Counted from the stretch's first letter, positions 1 through 10,430 are shown. The stretch: 64,000 nt of DNA from Prorocentrum cordatum (GCA_963575745.1 CAUYUJ010011292.1:71001-135000); one strand, 5' to 3'. The notes: generated from the letters alone by a model not told the origin. Numbers and translations: made by a program.

Positions 1-540
1 TTATCCGCAAGCGGAGGGGCAACATATTGAGGAGCGAACCGCCCGCCCTTCAACTCATGAGTGGTCTCATGCCTCACATGAGGGATCAACGCGGTCCAAG
101 CTCCCGCGTGTGGGGTCAACGCATGAGCTTAGAGGGGGCCAGTACGCGACGTGGGGGTCCACGTCGGATGGGGGTGCCCTAACGTGATTGGTCAACAACT
201 GAGGAGCCGAAGTCCGGGCGTGAGCGGACAGCGGATGAGGGAGGAGGGGTCCAAGCCCCAGCACGAGGAGCCAGCGCATTAGGGGTCGAAGCTCTAGCAT
301 GGAGGGTCGAAACAGGAGCTAAGAGTGAACAGAATCCCAGCAACATGAGCCGACGGATGAAACGTCAAAGCCCCAGCACGAGGTGTCATTGTATGGGAGT
401 CAACGTCATGAGGGGGGCAAGACGCCAGCATTAGGGATGTATGATGAAGGGCGGAAGCCCAGCATGATGGGGTCAGCGCGTATGGGGCCAACGCCCCAGT
501 AATGGGGCCAGCGCATGGCGAATCATTTGTTCAGGATGAA
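1..540. repeat. Degenerate minisatellite, about 30-bp units
   Basis: Variants of a short core recur irregularly: GGGTCAACGCATGAG, GTCAAAGCCCCAGCACGAG, GGGGTCAGCGC, GGCCAACGCCCCAG. Units are roughly 25-40 bp and drift in both sequence and length. Small open frames on the minus strand arise from the repeat and show no family resemblance. The tract probably continues beyond the left edge of the window. Confidence 0.6.
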
Positions 541-714
541 GGTCAACGCATGGGAGGTTTAATCCAAGGCGTGTGGTATGCGGGGTTGGCCCTCGTGTGA
601 GGGGTCAGGCGGAGGAGGAGGCGGCGGAGGAGGAGGACCAGTGCAAACCCAGGAGTCACCAAGGATGTTGGAATAAGCTCTCCCCCAAGCTCCCTCTTCA
701 TAGGCCACTGCAAC

Positions 715-1500
715 GGTTCATTTCCACAAAGGGACCTGCCTCGTTGGAAGACGCCCTTCTGAAAATCCTGAAGCATGCTAAGACATTGTTATCGGGATTT
801 CAACGCCACGGATAAACCTGACGGTTGCGTTTTTCCGATCCTTAATCGCGCCCGAACGCCATTCCTGGGATTCAACACCGTGAACCATCGTAACTGTTGC
901 GCCCTTATAATCATGAGTGTTTCCCAAACGCGATTTCTGGTACGTCGATCATAGGGAGTCTTAAACGAATGTGCGCGGCGCTCAGGCGATAGCCACATCT
1001 TGAAAAGGAGCCGCCCTCAATCCGTAAAACTCTTACATTATACAACGACTGTGCGCGGCGCTGAGGCGAGAGCCACATTAAAAAAACACCCGCCCTCAAT
1101 CCGTGAAGCTCATGCAACTTGTTGCAACGAATGTGTTCGGTTCTAATGCGAGAGCCACATTTTGAAAACGACCCGCCCTCAATCCGTGAAGCTCTTGCAA
1201 ATTGTTACAACGAATGTGCGCGGCACTGTGGCGAGAGCCACATTTTGAAAACGACCCGCTTTCAATCCGTGAAACTGGTGCGATTTTTCAAGACGAATGC
1301 GCGGGGCTAATGCGAGAGCCACATTTTGAAAATGATCCGCCCTCCATGTGTGAAACTGTTGTCATTTTGTAAGCTTCAGGGCCATGCATGGTGAGGAAGT
1401 CTCAGAAGAAACGCCCGGCCCGCCCTAAAACTGGCTTCGGGGTGCGACCGGGAGAAGTTATTCATAAGGAAAAGGAATGGAGGAGGACGAATAGGAGGGG
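715..1500 (+). repeat. Composite dispersed repeat, copy 1
   Basis: This block aligns by eye with 56,460-57,190, in the same orientation and module order. The first module is a roughly 70-bp unit around AACGCCACG and CTGTTGCG. The second is four to five units of about 80-83 bp starting near 964, 1044, 1127, 1210 and 1293, each with a GTGCGCGGCGCT-like core, GCGAGAGCCACATTTTGAAA and CCGCCCTCAATCCGTGAAGC. The end is a unique segment with AACGCCCGGCCCGCCCT and a TATTCATAAGGAAAAGGA-like run that leads into purine triplets. No coding capacity is evident. Confidence 0.75.
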
Positions 1501-1795
1501 GAAGAGGATGAGGATGATGATGAGGATGAGGATGAGGAGGAGGAGGAGGAGGAGGAGGAGGAGGAGGAGGAGGAGGAGGAGGAGGAGGAGGAGAGTGAGG
1601 TGGAGGAGGAGGAGCATGCGGAGGAGGAGGAGGAGGAGCAGGCGGAGGAGGAGGAGGAGGAGGAGGAGGAGGAGGAGGAGGGGGAAGAGGAGGAAGAGGA
1701 GGAGCAGGCGGAGGAGGAGGAGGAGGAGGAGGAGGAGGAGGAGGAGGAGGAGGAGGAGGAGGAGGAGGAGGAGGAGGAGGAGGAGCGGCGATTGC
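1500..1795. repeat. (GGA)n purine tract
   Basis: Almost pure GGA/GAG trinucleotides with a few GAT and GCG interruptions. The tract directly follows the composite repeat, as a shorter purine run does at the second copy near 57,175. Poly-Glu, poly-Arg, poly-Pro and poly-Ser frames across it are composition artefacts. Confidence 0.9.
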
Positions 1796-2249
1796 CCCGA
1801 TGTTGCCGTCTTTCCGCAGTGGCCCTGTTCGTTGCAGTCCGAGGAAACAGAGCAGAAGGCGTGGCCAAAGAGGACTCGGCCAGGCCAGCCGAGCTACGGT
1901 CGGCAAACATTTGGATAGCGTGTCTCTCCGCCGGTTCTGGCCAACTGCGCCGCGGCGCGACAAGCTATCCGCGTCGGGGTCCCCCAGCGTCAACTCCTGA
2001 GGTTTCCCGAGTCTCCCGCCCCGCGGAGCGCAGCGACACGCTATCCGCTCGGAAGGCATAGTGAGTCGCCGGGGCCGCCGTGGCGACACGCTAGGCAACA
2101 GTACTCGATCGTAAGTATGTGACATTGCGAAGCCCCAGCGCACCTCCTCCTTATCTGCTTCGTCTCAGCTGCAATGACCGAGCAATGCATACGGCCAGGA
2201 CCGCCATTTCCCCGTTGATTTCGCGCTCTTTTCTTGTGTAGTTCGGGCA

Positions 2250-2298
2250 GGAGGAGGCGAGGGAGGAATATAGCATGAGGGGTGATGAGGGGGAGAAG

Positions 2299-2330
<32 letters not shown>

Positions 2331-2355
2331 AGAGGAAGAGGAGAAGGAGCAGGAT
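2250..2355. repeat. Second GGA-rich purine tract
   Basis: A shorter imperfect GGA/GAA tract (core 2,285-2,352). It is separated from the larger one by about 450 bp of unrecognised sequence. Confidence 0.7.
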
Positions 2356-3360
2356 TGCGAGTGAATGGAGGAGTATATGGATGGATACGAGTCCTGCGTC
2401 CCCATCGTCAATGATTGTCGCCTGCTCCAACATGCCCAGACATTCTGGTTCGTTTGTGCGGATGCGTCATGCGCGTGAACTTGTTCGTTCCCCTCTTGTT
2501 GTATTGTGGCCTGTCATGTCGCGACATCCAGGGGGACGTGGTGTTTGCGACACAACCTGCGAAACAAGAGCTATGGTTCAACGAACACTGACATGGGTTC
2601 GTGAATGATACATGCGCATCAGACCGTGGACGGTAAAGCATGGCAGCGCACTCGTCATCATAGAGTACCAATTGGTGAGCATTCCGCAATCACAAAGCGT
2701 ACCTTTACGGTCTTGAGCCAACCGCAGTCGAATCCAGACACTAGCGAAACGCAAGCTGTCGGTGCTTCGCTCAGGCTCAGAACTCATAATCATGAACCTC
2801 TTCTTGGCTGCCTCCCATGCGAGGTGAACGCCGGGCGGTTCATGGATTGTTACGTGCGCAAGAACGACGCGCCATGTACCGCTGACATCCCCATGGATGA
2901 GCACTGTGACCTGGCCTGGGAAGCGCCGAAATGTCCCCCACATTCTTTCGTGAGTTTTTCATTTGGACACGCTTACAGGGTTTCTCGCTACCTCGCTTCT
3001 TGGCCGTGCGCATCGGTTGTTCGACTCGGTCGCCGTCTTTGATTTTTTGTTCGCATATCTACTAAGCTTTGGTGTGTGTGTGTGTGTGCTCCCCTCTGTA
3101 GTCCTCTGGCTCAAGGCCACGAGCGGGCCCCCCCCTCGAGGTTTCCCGCGCTCAAGAGGGCGCCCGGCGCGAGGGGCCCCGTCCCTCGCCTGCCGTCCCC
3201 CGCCGGCTCCGCTCGCCGGGAGCATGCGGGGAGCCGAGAGGGGCCACCACCGCGGGCTTTCCTCTCGACTCCCGCCGCGCCCGATGGAGACGGCCGCGGC
3301 GCGGCGCGGCGGCGGCGCCAGCGCCGCTGTGCGGGGCTTTCCGCGCTCCTTGTTTTTTAT
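2356..3360. other. Unassigned non-repetitive stretch
   Basis: Balanced-composition sequence with overlapping open frames on both strands (for example 2,605-3,042 plus and 2,578-2,943 minus). I recognise no domain in either. A short GT run lies at 3,073-3,088. GC rises sharply after 3,120. No promoter or RNA gene is visible. Confidence 0.4.
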
Positions 3361-3361
3361 A

Positions 3362-3507
3362 TTTTTACTTTTTTTTTTTGATTTTTTTTTTTTTTTCTTT
3401 TTTTTTCTTAATTTTTTTTCTTTTTTTTATTTTTATTTTTTTTTTATTTTTTTTTTCGTTTCTTTTTTTTTTTATGTTCGGCTTTTTATTTTTTTATTGT
3501 TTTCGGA
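3362..3507. repeat. T-rich homopolymer-like tract
   Basis: About 140 bases of nearly continuous T on the plus strand with scattered A, C and G. It could be the A-rich tail of a minus-strand retroposed sequence, but I see no retroelement body next to it. Confidence 0.8.
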
Positions 3508-3519
3508 GGCGGGCTGCCG

Positions 3520-3930
3520 CCGGCGCTGCTGGCGCCGCGGGCGGGCCCCCGTGGCCGCGCCTGCTCAGTGTACGCCGCCGCGGCGCGCGTGCGGCTCGCC
3601 GGCGCTGCGGCCGCGCGGCCGGCCGCGGCCTCCGATGGTGTTGCCGCCGCCGCTGACGCTGCTGCCGCCGCCACGGCGGCCACCGCGGCCGCCGCCGCGG
3701 CCGCCGCCGACGCGGCCGTTGCGGCCGCCGCCGGAGCTCGGCCCGAGCTGCCGCGGCCGTGGCCCGTGCGGCCGCGCTGGGGCCCGCCGCGGCCGGCGCC
3801 GCCGCGGCAGCCGCCGCTGCCGCGGTGGCGGCTGCCGCCTCCTCTGCGGTCTGCGGGCCCGCCCGGGGCGGCCAGGCTCCTGCGGGATTCTAGCACCCTG
3901 CCGGGTCCCCAGCGCCGTTGATGCAACTGT
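3520..3930. repeat. CCG/GCC-rich low-complexity DNA
   Basis: Dense GCC, CCG and CGG trinucleotides with no regular period. Ala-, Pro- and Arg-rich frames are open on both strands because the composition excludes stop codons. I do not treat any as a gene. Confidence 0.65.
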
Positions 3931-4179
3931 TGGGAAGCATGCCGGGGGTGAACGCAGTTGCGGAGGCGAGACGGTGCTTCCCAGGGCCGCGAGTCGGCCA
4001 GTAGCACGTCCTTGAGACATATTTTGCCATGGGCTCTGAGGCGCAGGAGACGTCCTCCCCGTGAGCTACACCATGTGCATCGTCAACGATGGTTTTACAG
4101 AACGCCTGGGTGGCTCACGCGCTGCCGCTGATGCGGCCCTTTTGCAACAGCGAGGCTTACAGTTGATCCCTCCACAGTG

Positions 4180-4500
4180 TGACGCTTACAACGACAGCGC
4201 CTACACCTGCACCGACGCCAGCACCGACGCCAGCACCAACGCCGGCGCCTATGCCAGCGCCGACGCCAACGCCTACACCAGCACCGGCGCCAGCACTAAC
4301 GCATGCGCCTACGCCGGCACTAGCGCCAGCGCCTACACCAGCACCGACGCCAGCACTGGCGCCAGCCCCAATGCCAGCGCCTACGACGGCGCCGACGCCA
4401 GCGCCTACACCAGCACCGTCACCAGCCCCAACGTGTGCTCCTACGCCGGCACTAACACCAGCGCCTACACCAGCACCGGCGCCAGCACCTGGTGTTCGAC
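4180..4500 (+). repeat. Six-base-based minisatellite (ACGCCAGCACCA-like)
   Basis: The tract is built from variants of ACCAGC, GACGCC and GCCTAC, with a loose higher-order unit of about 60-72 bp beginning GCCTACACCAGCACC. Two plus frames are open, one giving Thr-Pro-Ala-Pro repeats and one giving Ala-Tyr-Thr-Ser-Thr repeats. The second starts at an ATG at 4,061 and stops at 4,504. A secreted repetitive protein is conceivable, but there is no signal peptide, and a non-coding minisatellite is the simpler reading. Confidence 0.6.
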
Positions 4501-5006
4501 ATAGTCTTCACGGTGCCCGTATCGTTTGTTCTCCGTGTTCTCGTTTGCAGTGAAACCAGCTCTCTATAATTAGGACCAGCTCGACTTCTACATGATCCAC
4601 TTTATGGTTCAGACGTTGCGTCATGGTTGTCTTCATCTTTTGTGAATTAAGCGTGCGGTACCTTTGCCGCTCTCGGTTGAATCTTACGAGTTGCGGATTG
4701 TCGACCATTACCGTGTTCATCGGCGTCGACGGGCATACGATGCTTACGGGCATGCGTCAAGGCTCCAGGTCGTTTTCACGAGGTTCGCGATGGGTGGGTG
4801 CCGCTGGTGGCGCCGCGACTGGGTTATGTGGATTGCTGTGGGCCTCCTTGGAGTGCGGTGTGTGGGAAGGAGCAGTCATGTATCATTATGCGACCTACTG
4901 CCTACCCGGGAATCGCGTGGTGCAGGATCCCCCTTGTGTGTGGTCACTCCGGCGAGTGCTCACAGGAGTTTGCCTTCTGGCTGCGTGCCATATTGCATCT
5001 ACAAGC

Positions 5007-5419
5007 CTCGACTTCTGGGACCCTGCCGGGTTCTCGGCGGATAGTAGGACGGAACACCTCTTCGGGAGACGCCAGAAGACAGAGCTCAAGCACGGCCGCG
5101 CATCCGCATGCTCGCGACGGTTGGATACATCACGCCCGACATCACCAGCATGCTGCCCGGCCACTCGTCGCCTTCTGCTGCCCTGGAGGTTCCCGCGGCG
5201 TGCTGGGCGCAGATCGTGGCCTACGGCGCGCACCGCGAGTTGTTCCAGGACCAGACCGCTGGCACCCTTGCCGCGGGGAGCGACTTCGGGTCCAAGGTGC
5301 TGACGTCCAGCGACGTCGGGGACAAGCGGAAGACGTGGGCGGCTGACATCGCCAACTGCTTGAGCTACGCGCCGCCAACGCTCCGCCAGATGGGACATGG
5401 GCTGTGGAGATTGGTGTGA
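5007..5419 (+). pseudogene. Light-harvesting chlorophyll a/c-binding protein fragment, frameshifted
   Basis: The translation resembles dinoflagellate peridinin-chlorophyll a/c light-harvesting proteins, thylakoid antenna proteins with three membrane helices. One frame gives LDFWDPAGFSAD and then ELKHGR (5,082-5,099), the Glu/His/Arg chlorophyll-ligand motif of helix B. About two extra bases then shift the frame, and from 5,108 it continues as MLATVGYITPDIT, later VPAACWAQIVAY, DQTAGT and DFGSKVLTSSD. The last helix should read like ELANGRLAMM but here reads DIANCLS, so the paired Glu and Arg are lost. The segment between the first helix and VPAA is shortened. No upstream transit peptide was found. 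Recognition is from family knowledge; loss of function is inferred from the frameshift and missing ligands. Confidence 0.8.
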
Positions 5420-5494
5420 CATCATGCGCCTCAGGTTGAAGGTCCGACGGGCGTTGTGGGTTGAGGGTCTCAGGTGCGCTCTGGATTGAAGGCT

Positions 5495-5522
5495 GCGTGT
5501 GTGTGTGTGTGTGTGTGTGTGC

Positions 5523-5574
<52 letters not shown>

Positions 5575-5595
5575 GTGAATGTGTGTGTGTGTGAA

Positions 5596-5648
<53 letters not shown>
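5495..5648. repeat. (GT)n microsatellite
   Basis: About 150 bp of GT dinucleotides with a few GC, AA and GAAT interruptions, starting some 75 bp after the light-harvesting fragment. Confidence 0.95.
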
Positions 5649-5649
<1 letters not shown>

Positions 5650-6390
5650 CGGTCGAGTGCGGCTGCGCGTGGTTACCTCATTCTCTAGTGTGGTAGTGGT
5701 AGTGTGGGCAGACGTCGTAAGAATGTAGGCACGTGTTAATGGTCGAGAACTCTGGGTTCAATCCATCCCGATCGTCCCTCGCAGTAGGCAGGAAAATGAA
5801 AGTAGGCACATGGCACCCACGTCTCCGTGTATCTAGAGTCTGTGAGCTGCTCACGATGGTGTGAACGACTTGTCGTCTTAATGTGAACAGTTTTATGCCT
5901 GGATTACAGGTGCCGTCGTGCTTGCGCCGTGGAAGCGTTGTGATGGTCGGTATGCCGAAATGGATCAAGTGCCTTCGGTGGGTTCCAGAGGCACCGCTGT
6001 CCCGGCCACCTTCACGGCGCCTCTAGTCTCTGGTGCCGATGCGTTATGACGACGCCCAGGGCCTGCTTGTTTGACCCTCGCCACCCCGCGCCCTGCTCCT
6101 GGGGTCGCGGCGCCGGGTCGAGGGGTGGCCACCTCGACCGGCGCGTCTGAAGACCGCCGAGTCGGACAGCAGCGTCACTACTGTGCCTAACCGCGCGCGC
6201 CCTGGTGAATATGTCGACCCATGGATGCCCGGGCCTTCCGGCCGGGTCGGGGGGCAACGGGACGGCTACAGTGGACGGAGTTGCGTCCACGACATCGCAG
6301 AGAGTCGCGCGAGCTGGCGCGGCAAACCCATGCAGTGCACAGCGGATGGACTCCATGTCCGCTGTGCGCATTGTGCCCTGGGTCTCTGGT
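5649..6390. other. Unassigned stretch upstream of the first non-LTR element
   Basis: No recognisable domain. The first half has average composition; from about 6,040 GC is high. It may include the 5' part of the retroelement that follows, but I cannot show this. Confidence 0.3.
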
Positions 6391-6413
6391 TCCTATTGCC
6401 AATTCGGCTCAAG
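6391..6413 (+). other. Possible degenerate spliced-leader relic
   Basis: The 16 bases GCCAATTCGGCTCAAG (6,398-6,413) match the 3' part of the dinoflagellate spliced leader at 14 positions. They are preceded by TCCTATT, which resembles its 5' part. The site lies about 530 bp upstream of the endonuclease domain on the same strand. Alone this could be chance. It gains weight from the better match upstream of the second non-LTR element. Confidence 0.35.
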
Positions 6414-6945
6414 GCTCTGCCAGGGCGGGGGGACATCGCTCGACAGTCCCTGGGCCGGGGGCGGTTGATGTCTCCAGGCGTCTCCCCTGGTCACACACTG
6501 ATCGTTTGCGCCGGGGGGCGCCTGACCAACGCGCTCTTGGTGGTGTCGGTGCGTGGCTTACTGAGCGGCGTTCTGCCCGTCTTAAGGTTCCACCTCGCGT
6601 ATCCGAGCGGACATGGAAGCAGTCGAGGCCTGTGCTTCTGGGGGGGCCGATGGGGGCCCCCAGGGGGGTGGGGGGGCTGGGCGGCGGGGCGGGAAAACCC
6701 CGACGACGTCCCGCGCGGGGGAGAGGTCGACGTCAGCTTTGGCTGCTGACGCTGTCAGCGACTAGACGCAAGGTCCAAACCGAGCTGGCGGAAGACGGGT
6801 CTTTGGCCCCGGACGAGCGAAAAAGGGAGGAACAACGCAGGACGAATTGGCTGCTAGCACCGCTCCAGCGAGCCGCGCGCGCAGGAAACACAAGCGACGC
6901 GAACACGCTCCGGCGGATCAGAGTCCAACCCAAACGAAACGTAAC

Positions 6946-7760
6946 AAAACGGTCCGCGTGGGGACTTGGAACATCAAGGGTTTCGGTGGCCGTTTCTGTC
7001 GGAATGGCACGTGGCTGAAACGTGAGTGCTTTCTCTGAACATAGGAGACGATGGGGGTGGTCGGCAGTGTATCTCAGTGATGTGGCATACCCAGCGAACG
7101 GGGTATACTTCTGCCCGACGGCCAATCAGGACTGGACAGTCATCGTAGAAGGGCGAGTTGCCATCGCGCTCAATGCGGAATGGTCTCGCGCATGGCGAGA
7201 GGGAGGGGCAGTGCAGATGCGCTGCGATGGAAGGGGCAAAGCGCGTGTTGTTGCCATAGTCTTGGCCCGTCAGGGACGCCGCCGCGGGATCTTCTTGGCT
7301 GCGGCGTGCGCCCCCGCCGCAGAACCCGCGGCCGCGGAGGCTACGACGCGCTTTTGGGAGCAATTGCAGGTGCTCCTCGGGAAAACGCCGGGGGACTGCC
7401 ACGCCCACCTGGGTGGAGTTTGAACGCGGTCGCCAGCAAGGGGGCCCATAATGAGTTTGCCCCGCATCTCGGCCTGCATGTTGGCGGCGGGACCACTGAT
7501 ATTGGTGTCCAAATGATGGCGGACGTCCGAGATGCGGGGATGCTAGCGGCGGAAAAGTTATGGGCGCAGCGAGACACTAGCACTGCACTTGGTACCACCC
7601 CCGATTTGATAATGGCCGTATGATTGACCACTGGCTTTGCAGACGCAGCAACAGGTGGTTCGTGGGGTGGTCTACCCGATTGGGGGGGCTGCGCGGGCCA
7701 TGAGCCAGTGGAGTTGCGACTCCGGTCCGGCTGGGTCGCGATTGGCGCCACGCACAACCC
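6946..7760 (+). pseudogene. LINE endonuclease domain, frameshifted (element 1)
   Basis: The start is VRVGTWNIKGFGG (about 6,949-6,987), the conserved first strand of the exonuclease-endonuclease-phosphatase fold used by LINEs to nick target DNA; its Asn is present. After a frame change, 7,022-7,423 gives GRVAIALN and RRRGIFLAAACAP, which fit the next core strands. The catalytic Gly-Asp-Phe-Asn position appears as a degraded GGSLN-like join near 7,420. Another frame near 7,700 gives GHEPVELRLRSGW, the remains of the terminal Ser-Asp-His motif with Asp replaced by Gly. Domain order and spacing support the call; catalysis is almost certainly lost. Confidence 0.8.
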
Positions 7761-7965
7761 ATGCGAGCTGTGGGGCGTCCAGCTTGGTCGCGCCTGCGTG
7801 TGCCCATCAAGGGGGCCCAGGCGCGTCGTTCGAGTTTCGCAGCCGCCGTGCACGCTGCGATGGGCGCGCGCGGAGAGCTTGTGATGTGGGGCGACTTCGT
7901 GTTTTTGTCACGCGAGCAAGCTCTCGGATTCTTGGGAAGGGCGCACCCCCCCCGCGCGCGGCCCG

Positions 7966-8409
7966 TTGTTTCAGGGGAATGAGGCCGAGGTGGCTGCCGT
8001 GGGCGCGGCGATCCAGGCCGCTCGGGATGCCGATCGCGCCGCGCGTCTAGCCCCGCGTCCGGGTGCGGAGGAGGCGGGGCGAGAACGCGCTCGGGCCAGA
8101 TTTGCACCGCGCAAAGAACGCCAGACCAAGCGGAACTGCCTGCGGGCGTGGCAATCCCAATGGTGGGAAGGGGCAGAAGCCGCAAAGGCCGGCGAGACAG
8201 GTGATCAGGGCGCTATGTATTCTTTGTTCCGGCAGCTCCGAGACCGCAAGGAACAGGGGGGAAGGGGCGGCGGGCGGCGCGCCGCGCCGAATGTCGAGGC
8301 GGGGCGCCAAGCGCGGGCCACGAATTTGCGGGGGGTGTCCGAAGGCCGGGGGGAAGCTAAGCCGCAGGTATGGGATGACGCGCGTAGGGTCGGTCCGTCG
8401 GCTCTGTAG
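7966..8409 (+). pseudogene. Linker between endonuclease and reverse transcriptase (element 1)
   Basis: A 147-residue frame, basic and rich in Arg and Ala, with RAWQSQWWEGAEAAKAGETG and a predicted helix before the stop. LINE polyproteins usually carry an Arg/Trp-rich segment just before the first reverse-transcriptase block, and the next block starts within 60 bp in the same frame after the stop at 8,407. There is no catalytic motif. The call rests on position and composition. Confidence 0.6.
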
Positions 8410-8439
8410 TTGAGGCCTGCCCCCAGCGACGTGGGGCTC

Positions 8440-9650
8440 TCGCGGTGCGCGGGGAAGATGAAACTGGGCAAAGCGTCGGTGTCCGATTCGTTCCCGGTGG
8501 AGGCCCTCAGATACGCGGGCCCCAGATTCCAGGAAGCCGCGTTCAAGGTAGTCCGCGCGATGTGGAATGGAGCGGCGGGGGGGGCCGGGAGTGGCCTGGA
8601 GCTTGGCGTTTATTGTGCCCATCTGGAAGGGCAAAGGGAAACGGTCGGACAGAAACGCATATCGAGGGGTCACGCTCTCCAGTGTGGGCTCTAAGCTGCT
8701 GGTTCGCGTTGTCGCCGCGCGCCTATCCCGATGGGCGGAGCTTTTCTTAGGTGAAGAGCAATGCGGCTTCCGATGCGGGTGCGGCGTGGGCGACGTGCTC
8801 CAGCTGGGCCGACGCCTCGTGGAAGACATCTGTAGAGGGCAGAGCGAAGAGTGGTTCCTGCTGCCGTTTTTCGAGATCGAAAAGTATCCGAGGGTCGCCG
8901 AGGGAACTGCTCTGGAGGCGAGGGTTCCCCGAGCCAATGGTGAAGGCGTGTGCGGCACTTCGCGAATGGGCAGAGTGCGCGGTGCGAGTGGAGGGCGGCG
9001 TCTCTCTGCCGTGGCTCCCAGACCGGGGGCTGAGGCGGAAGCGGTGGGGCCCTGCGTCCGTTGGCGCTATTGGGTCGACGGAGAATTTCGAAAGACAGGG
9101 GCGTTCAAACGCGAGAAGAAGGCGGGCCCGAGGGCAGGGGAGCAGAAACGCGATATAGTGTTTACCGTCGTGGGCGATTTCGGTTACGCGGACGATGCGT
9201 TTTTTTTTTTTGGGGGGGGGGCCCGGCGAGCCGAATTTATTTTTGCATGGACTCTGCAGGATTGGGAAGAGAAGGTCAACGCGTCCAAAACGGAGTGGCT
9301 CAGGACCAGTGGCAAGCGCAGGGCGCCTTCCGACGTGCGGAATGAAGGCGAGCAGGCCCAAGTCCGCCAAGTCGGTGGCGTTCTCTCTGAAGATGTGAGA
9401 CACGACGCAGATGCGTCGTATCTTTTGGTAAAAACGAAATCCAAGATCACGCGAGTCGCCAGAGCGTGGGCGTCGGTGGGGTCGCGTGGACGGGGGCGGC
9501 GGAGTGGGCTCAAGCTGACGTTGCGCTCCGCAATCATGAAGACCGTCGCCGATCCGTCGTTGGCGGCGTCTTGCAAGTCGCGTGCCTGGACCGCCCGCCA
9601 GTTCGAGAGCTCCCAACGGATGGCGAACTACGCAGCCTGTAAGGCTCTCG
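8440..9650 (+). pseudogene. LINE reverse transcriptase, frameshifted (element 1)
   Basis: The palm and fingers blocks are clear. KMKLGKASVSDSFPVEALRY begins the domain near 8,456. After a shift, WSLAFIVPIWKGKGKRSDRN and AYRGVTLSSVGSKLLVRVV follow (about 8,590-8,710), then EEQCGFRCGCGVGD. The block with the first catalytic Asp reads FFEIEKYPRV, with Glu for Asp and one residue missing. RGFPEPMVKACAALREWAEC continues in a third frame near 8,925. The second catalytic motif, GYADD, is intact at 9,182-9,196, but a run of T and G right after it is a likely slippage site. WEEKVNASKTEWLR supports the thumb. Target-primed reverse transcription is the family role; this copy is inactive by inspection. 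Confidence 0.88.
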
Positions 9651-9659
9651 GCATGGATT

Positions 9660-9990
9660 TCGTTGACGCCGCGGGTGTCGCTCGGGCTGCTGGCGCCGCG
9701 CGCGCAGCCAGTGCTGCTGGCGCTGCCGGCGCTGCGGGCGCCGCGGGCGCCGCGGGCGCAGCGGGCGCCGCGGGTGCCGCTGGCGTTGCTGTCGCCGCGT
9801 ACGCCGCTGGCGCCTCCAGAACTGTGGGCGCCGCCGACGCCGTGGGCGCCGTGGGCGCTGTTGGCGCCACCTCCGCCGCCGCGGACGCCGCTGCGGCGGC
9901 GGCCGCTGCCCGGTCTTGGGCGGCAGCGGCCGCCCTGGCCCAGGCGGCGGCAGTTGCGGCCCGCGCGATGGCCCGGCCGTGCGCGCCACT
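9660..9990. repeat. GCN (alanine codon) minisatellite
   Basis: Variants of GCCGCGGGCGCAGCGGGC and GTGGGCGCTGTTGGC give a nearly uninterrupted Ala/Gly/Val frame on the plus strand, continuous with the last reverse-transcriptase frame and running to a stop at 10,033. The minus strand is also open. It most likely expanded at or near the element's 3' end. Confidence 0.7.
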
Positions 9991-10169
9991 TGGCCCGGGG
10001 CGACGCGATCGCGAGCATCGTTGCGGAGCCTAGCAGGGCGATCGTGAGCAGCACGAGGAATTACACAAACAGGATCGTCTGCAGCATGACGGACCCCAGT
10101 AGCACCATCGTGAGTAGCACGGCGCCCGCCATCAGCTGCTCCATCACCCCGACCACTGCCCCGACCGAT

Positions 10170-10430
10170 GGGTGCGAGATGGGCTGGCAGGGGCTGGTGT
10201 AGCCAGCCCTTGCGCTGCTCCGAGATATGTTGGGAGCGATGCCCGAGCTTACCTTCGGCCGCTCCAGCGCCCCGACCAATGCGTGCGAGAAGGATTGGCA
10301 GGGGCAGTGGCAGCGTGCGTGCGAGAAGGATTGGCAGGGGCAGTGGCAGCGGGTCCTGGCGCTGCTCAACGAGATGATGGGAGTGAAGCTGGAGCCCGCC
10401 ATCATCTGCTGGAGCCCGCCATCGTCTGCT
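10170..10430 (+). pseudogene. Pentatricopeptide-repeat (PPR) remnant
   Basis: A plus frame reads ACEKDWQGQWQRVLALLNEM followed by GVKLEPAII, very like the dinoflagellate PPR consensus in which each unit carries ACEK-G-WQ-ALALL-EM and then an EP-VI-YN turn. PPR proteins bind organellar RNA. An earlier unit is readable as CEMGWQGLV, a stop, then PALALLRDM and PELTFG. A 36-bp direct duplication (10,285-10,320 and 10,321-10,356) repeats EKDWQGQWQRAC in frame. Units are truncated, one contains a stop, and upstream and downstream codons do not continue the array. It looks like a small retroposed or duplicated fragment. Confidence 0.7.

Larger units (their letters stand above)
6414..9650 (+). mobile_element. 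Decayed non-LTR (LINE-type) retrotransposon, element 1
   Basis: Fragments of an apurinic-type endonuclease, a linker and a reverse transcriptase follow one another in the order normal for LINE elements, all on the plus strand but spread over all three frames. The 5' part (6,414-6,900) is open but unrecognised; it includes a CPLC cysteine pair and may be first-ORF material. There is no visible poly-A tail or target-site duplication; after about 9,650 the sequence turns into an alanine-codon repeat. Frame switches near 7,020, 7,430, 7,640-7,960, 8,560, 8,890, 9,050 and in the T10/G9 run at 9,200-9,218 make it non-autonomous. Confidence 0.85.

Noticed and set aside
1376-2143. Long Pro-rich, Arg-rich, Ser-rich and Glu-rich frames over the GGA tract
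   Set aside because: All six frames are open because the triplet repeat lacks stops; no unique protein sequence of any length.
3097-3115. Possible third spliced-leader relic (GTAG then CTGGCTCAAG)
   Set aside because: Only nine contiguous bases match, with gaps, and no retroelement follows.
5735-5780. tRNA-like B box (GGTTCAATCC)
   Set aside because: No matching A box, the T-arm stem does not pair, and no cloverleaf can be drawn.
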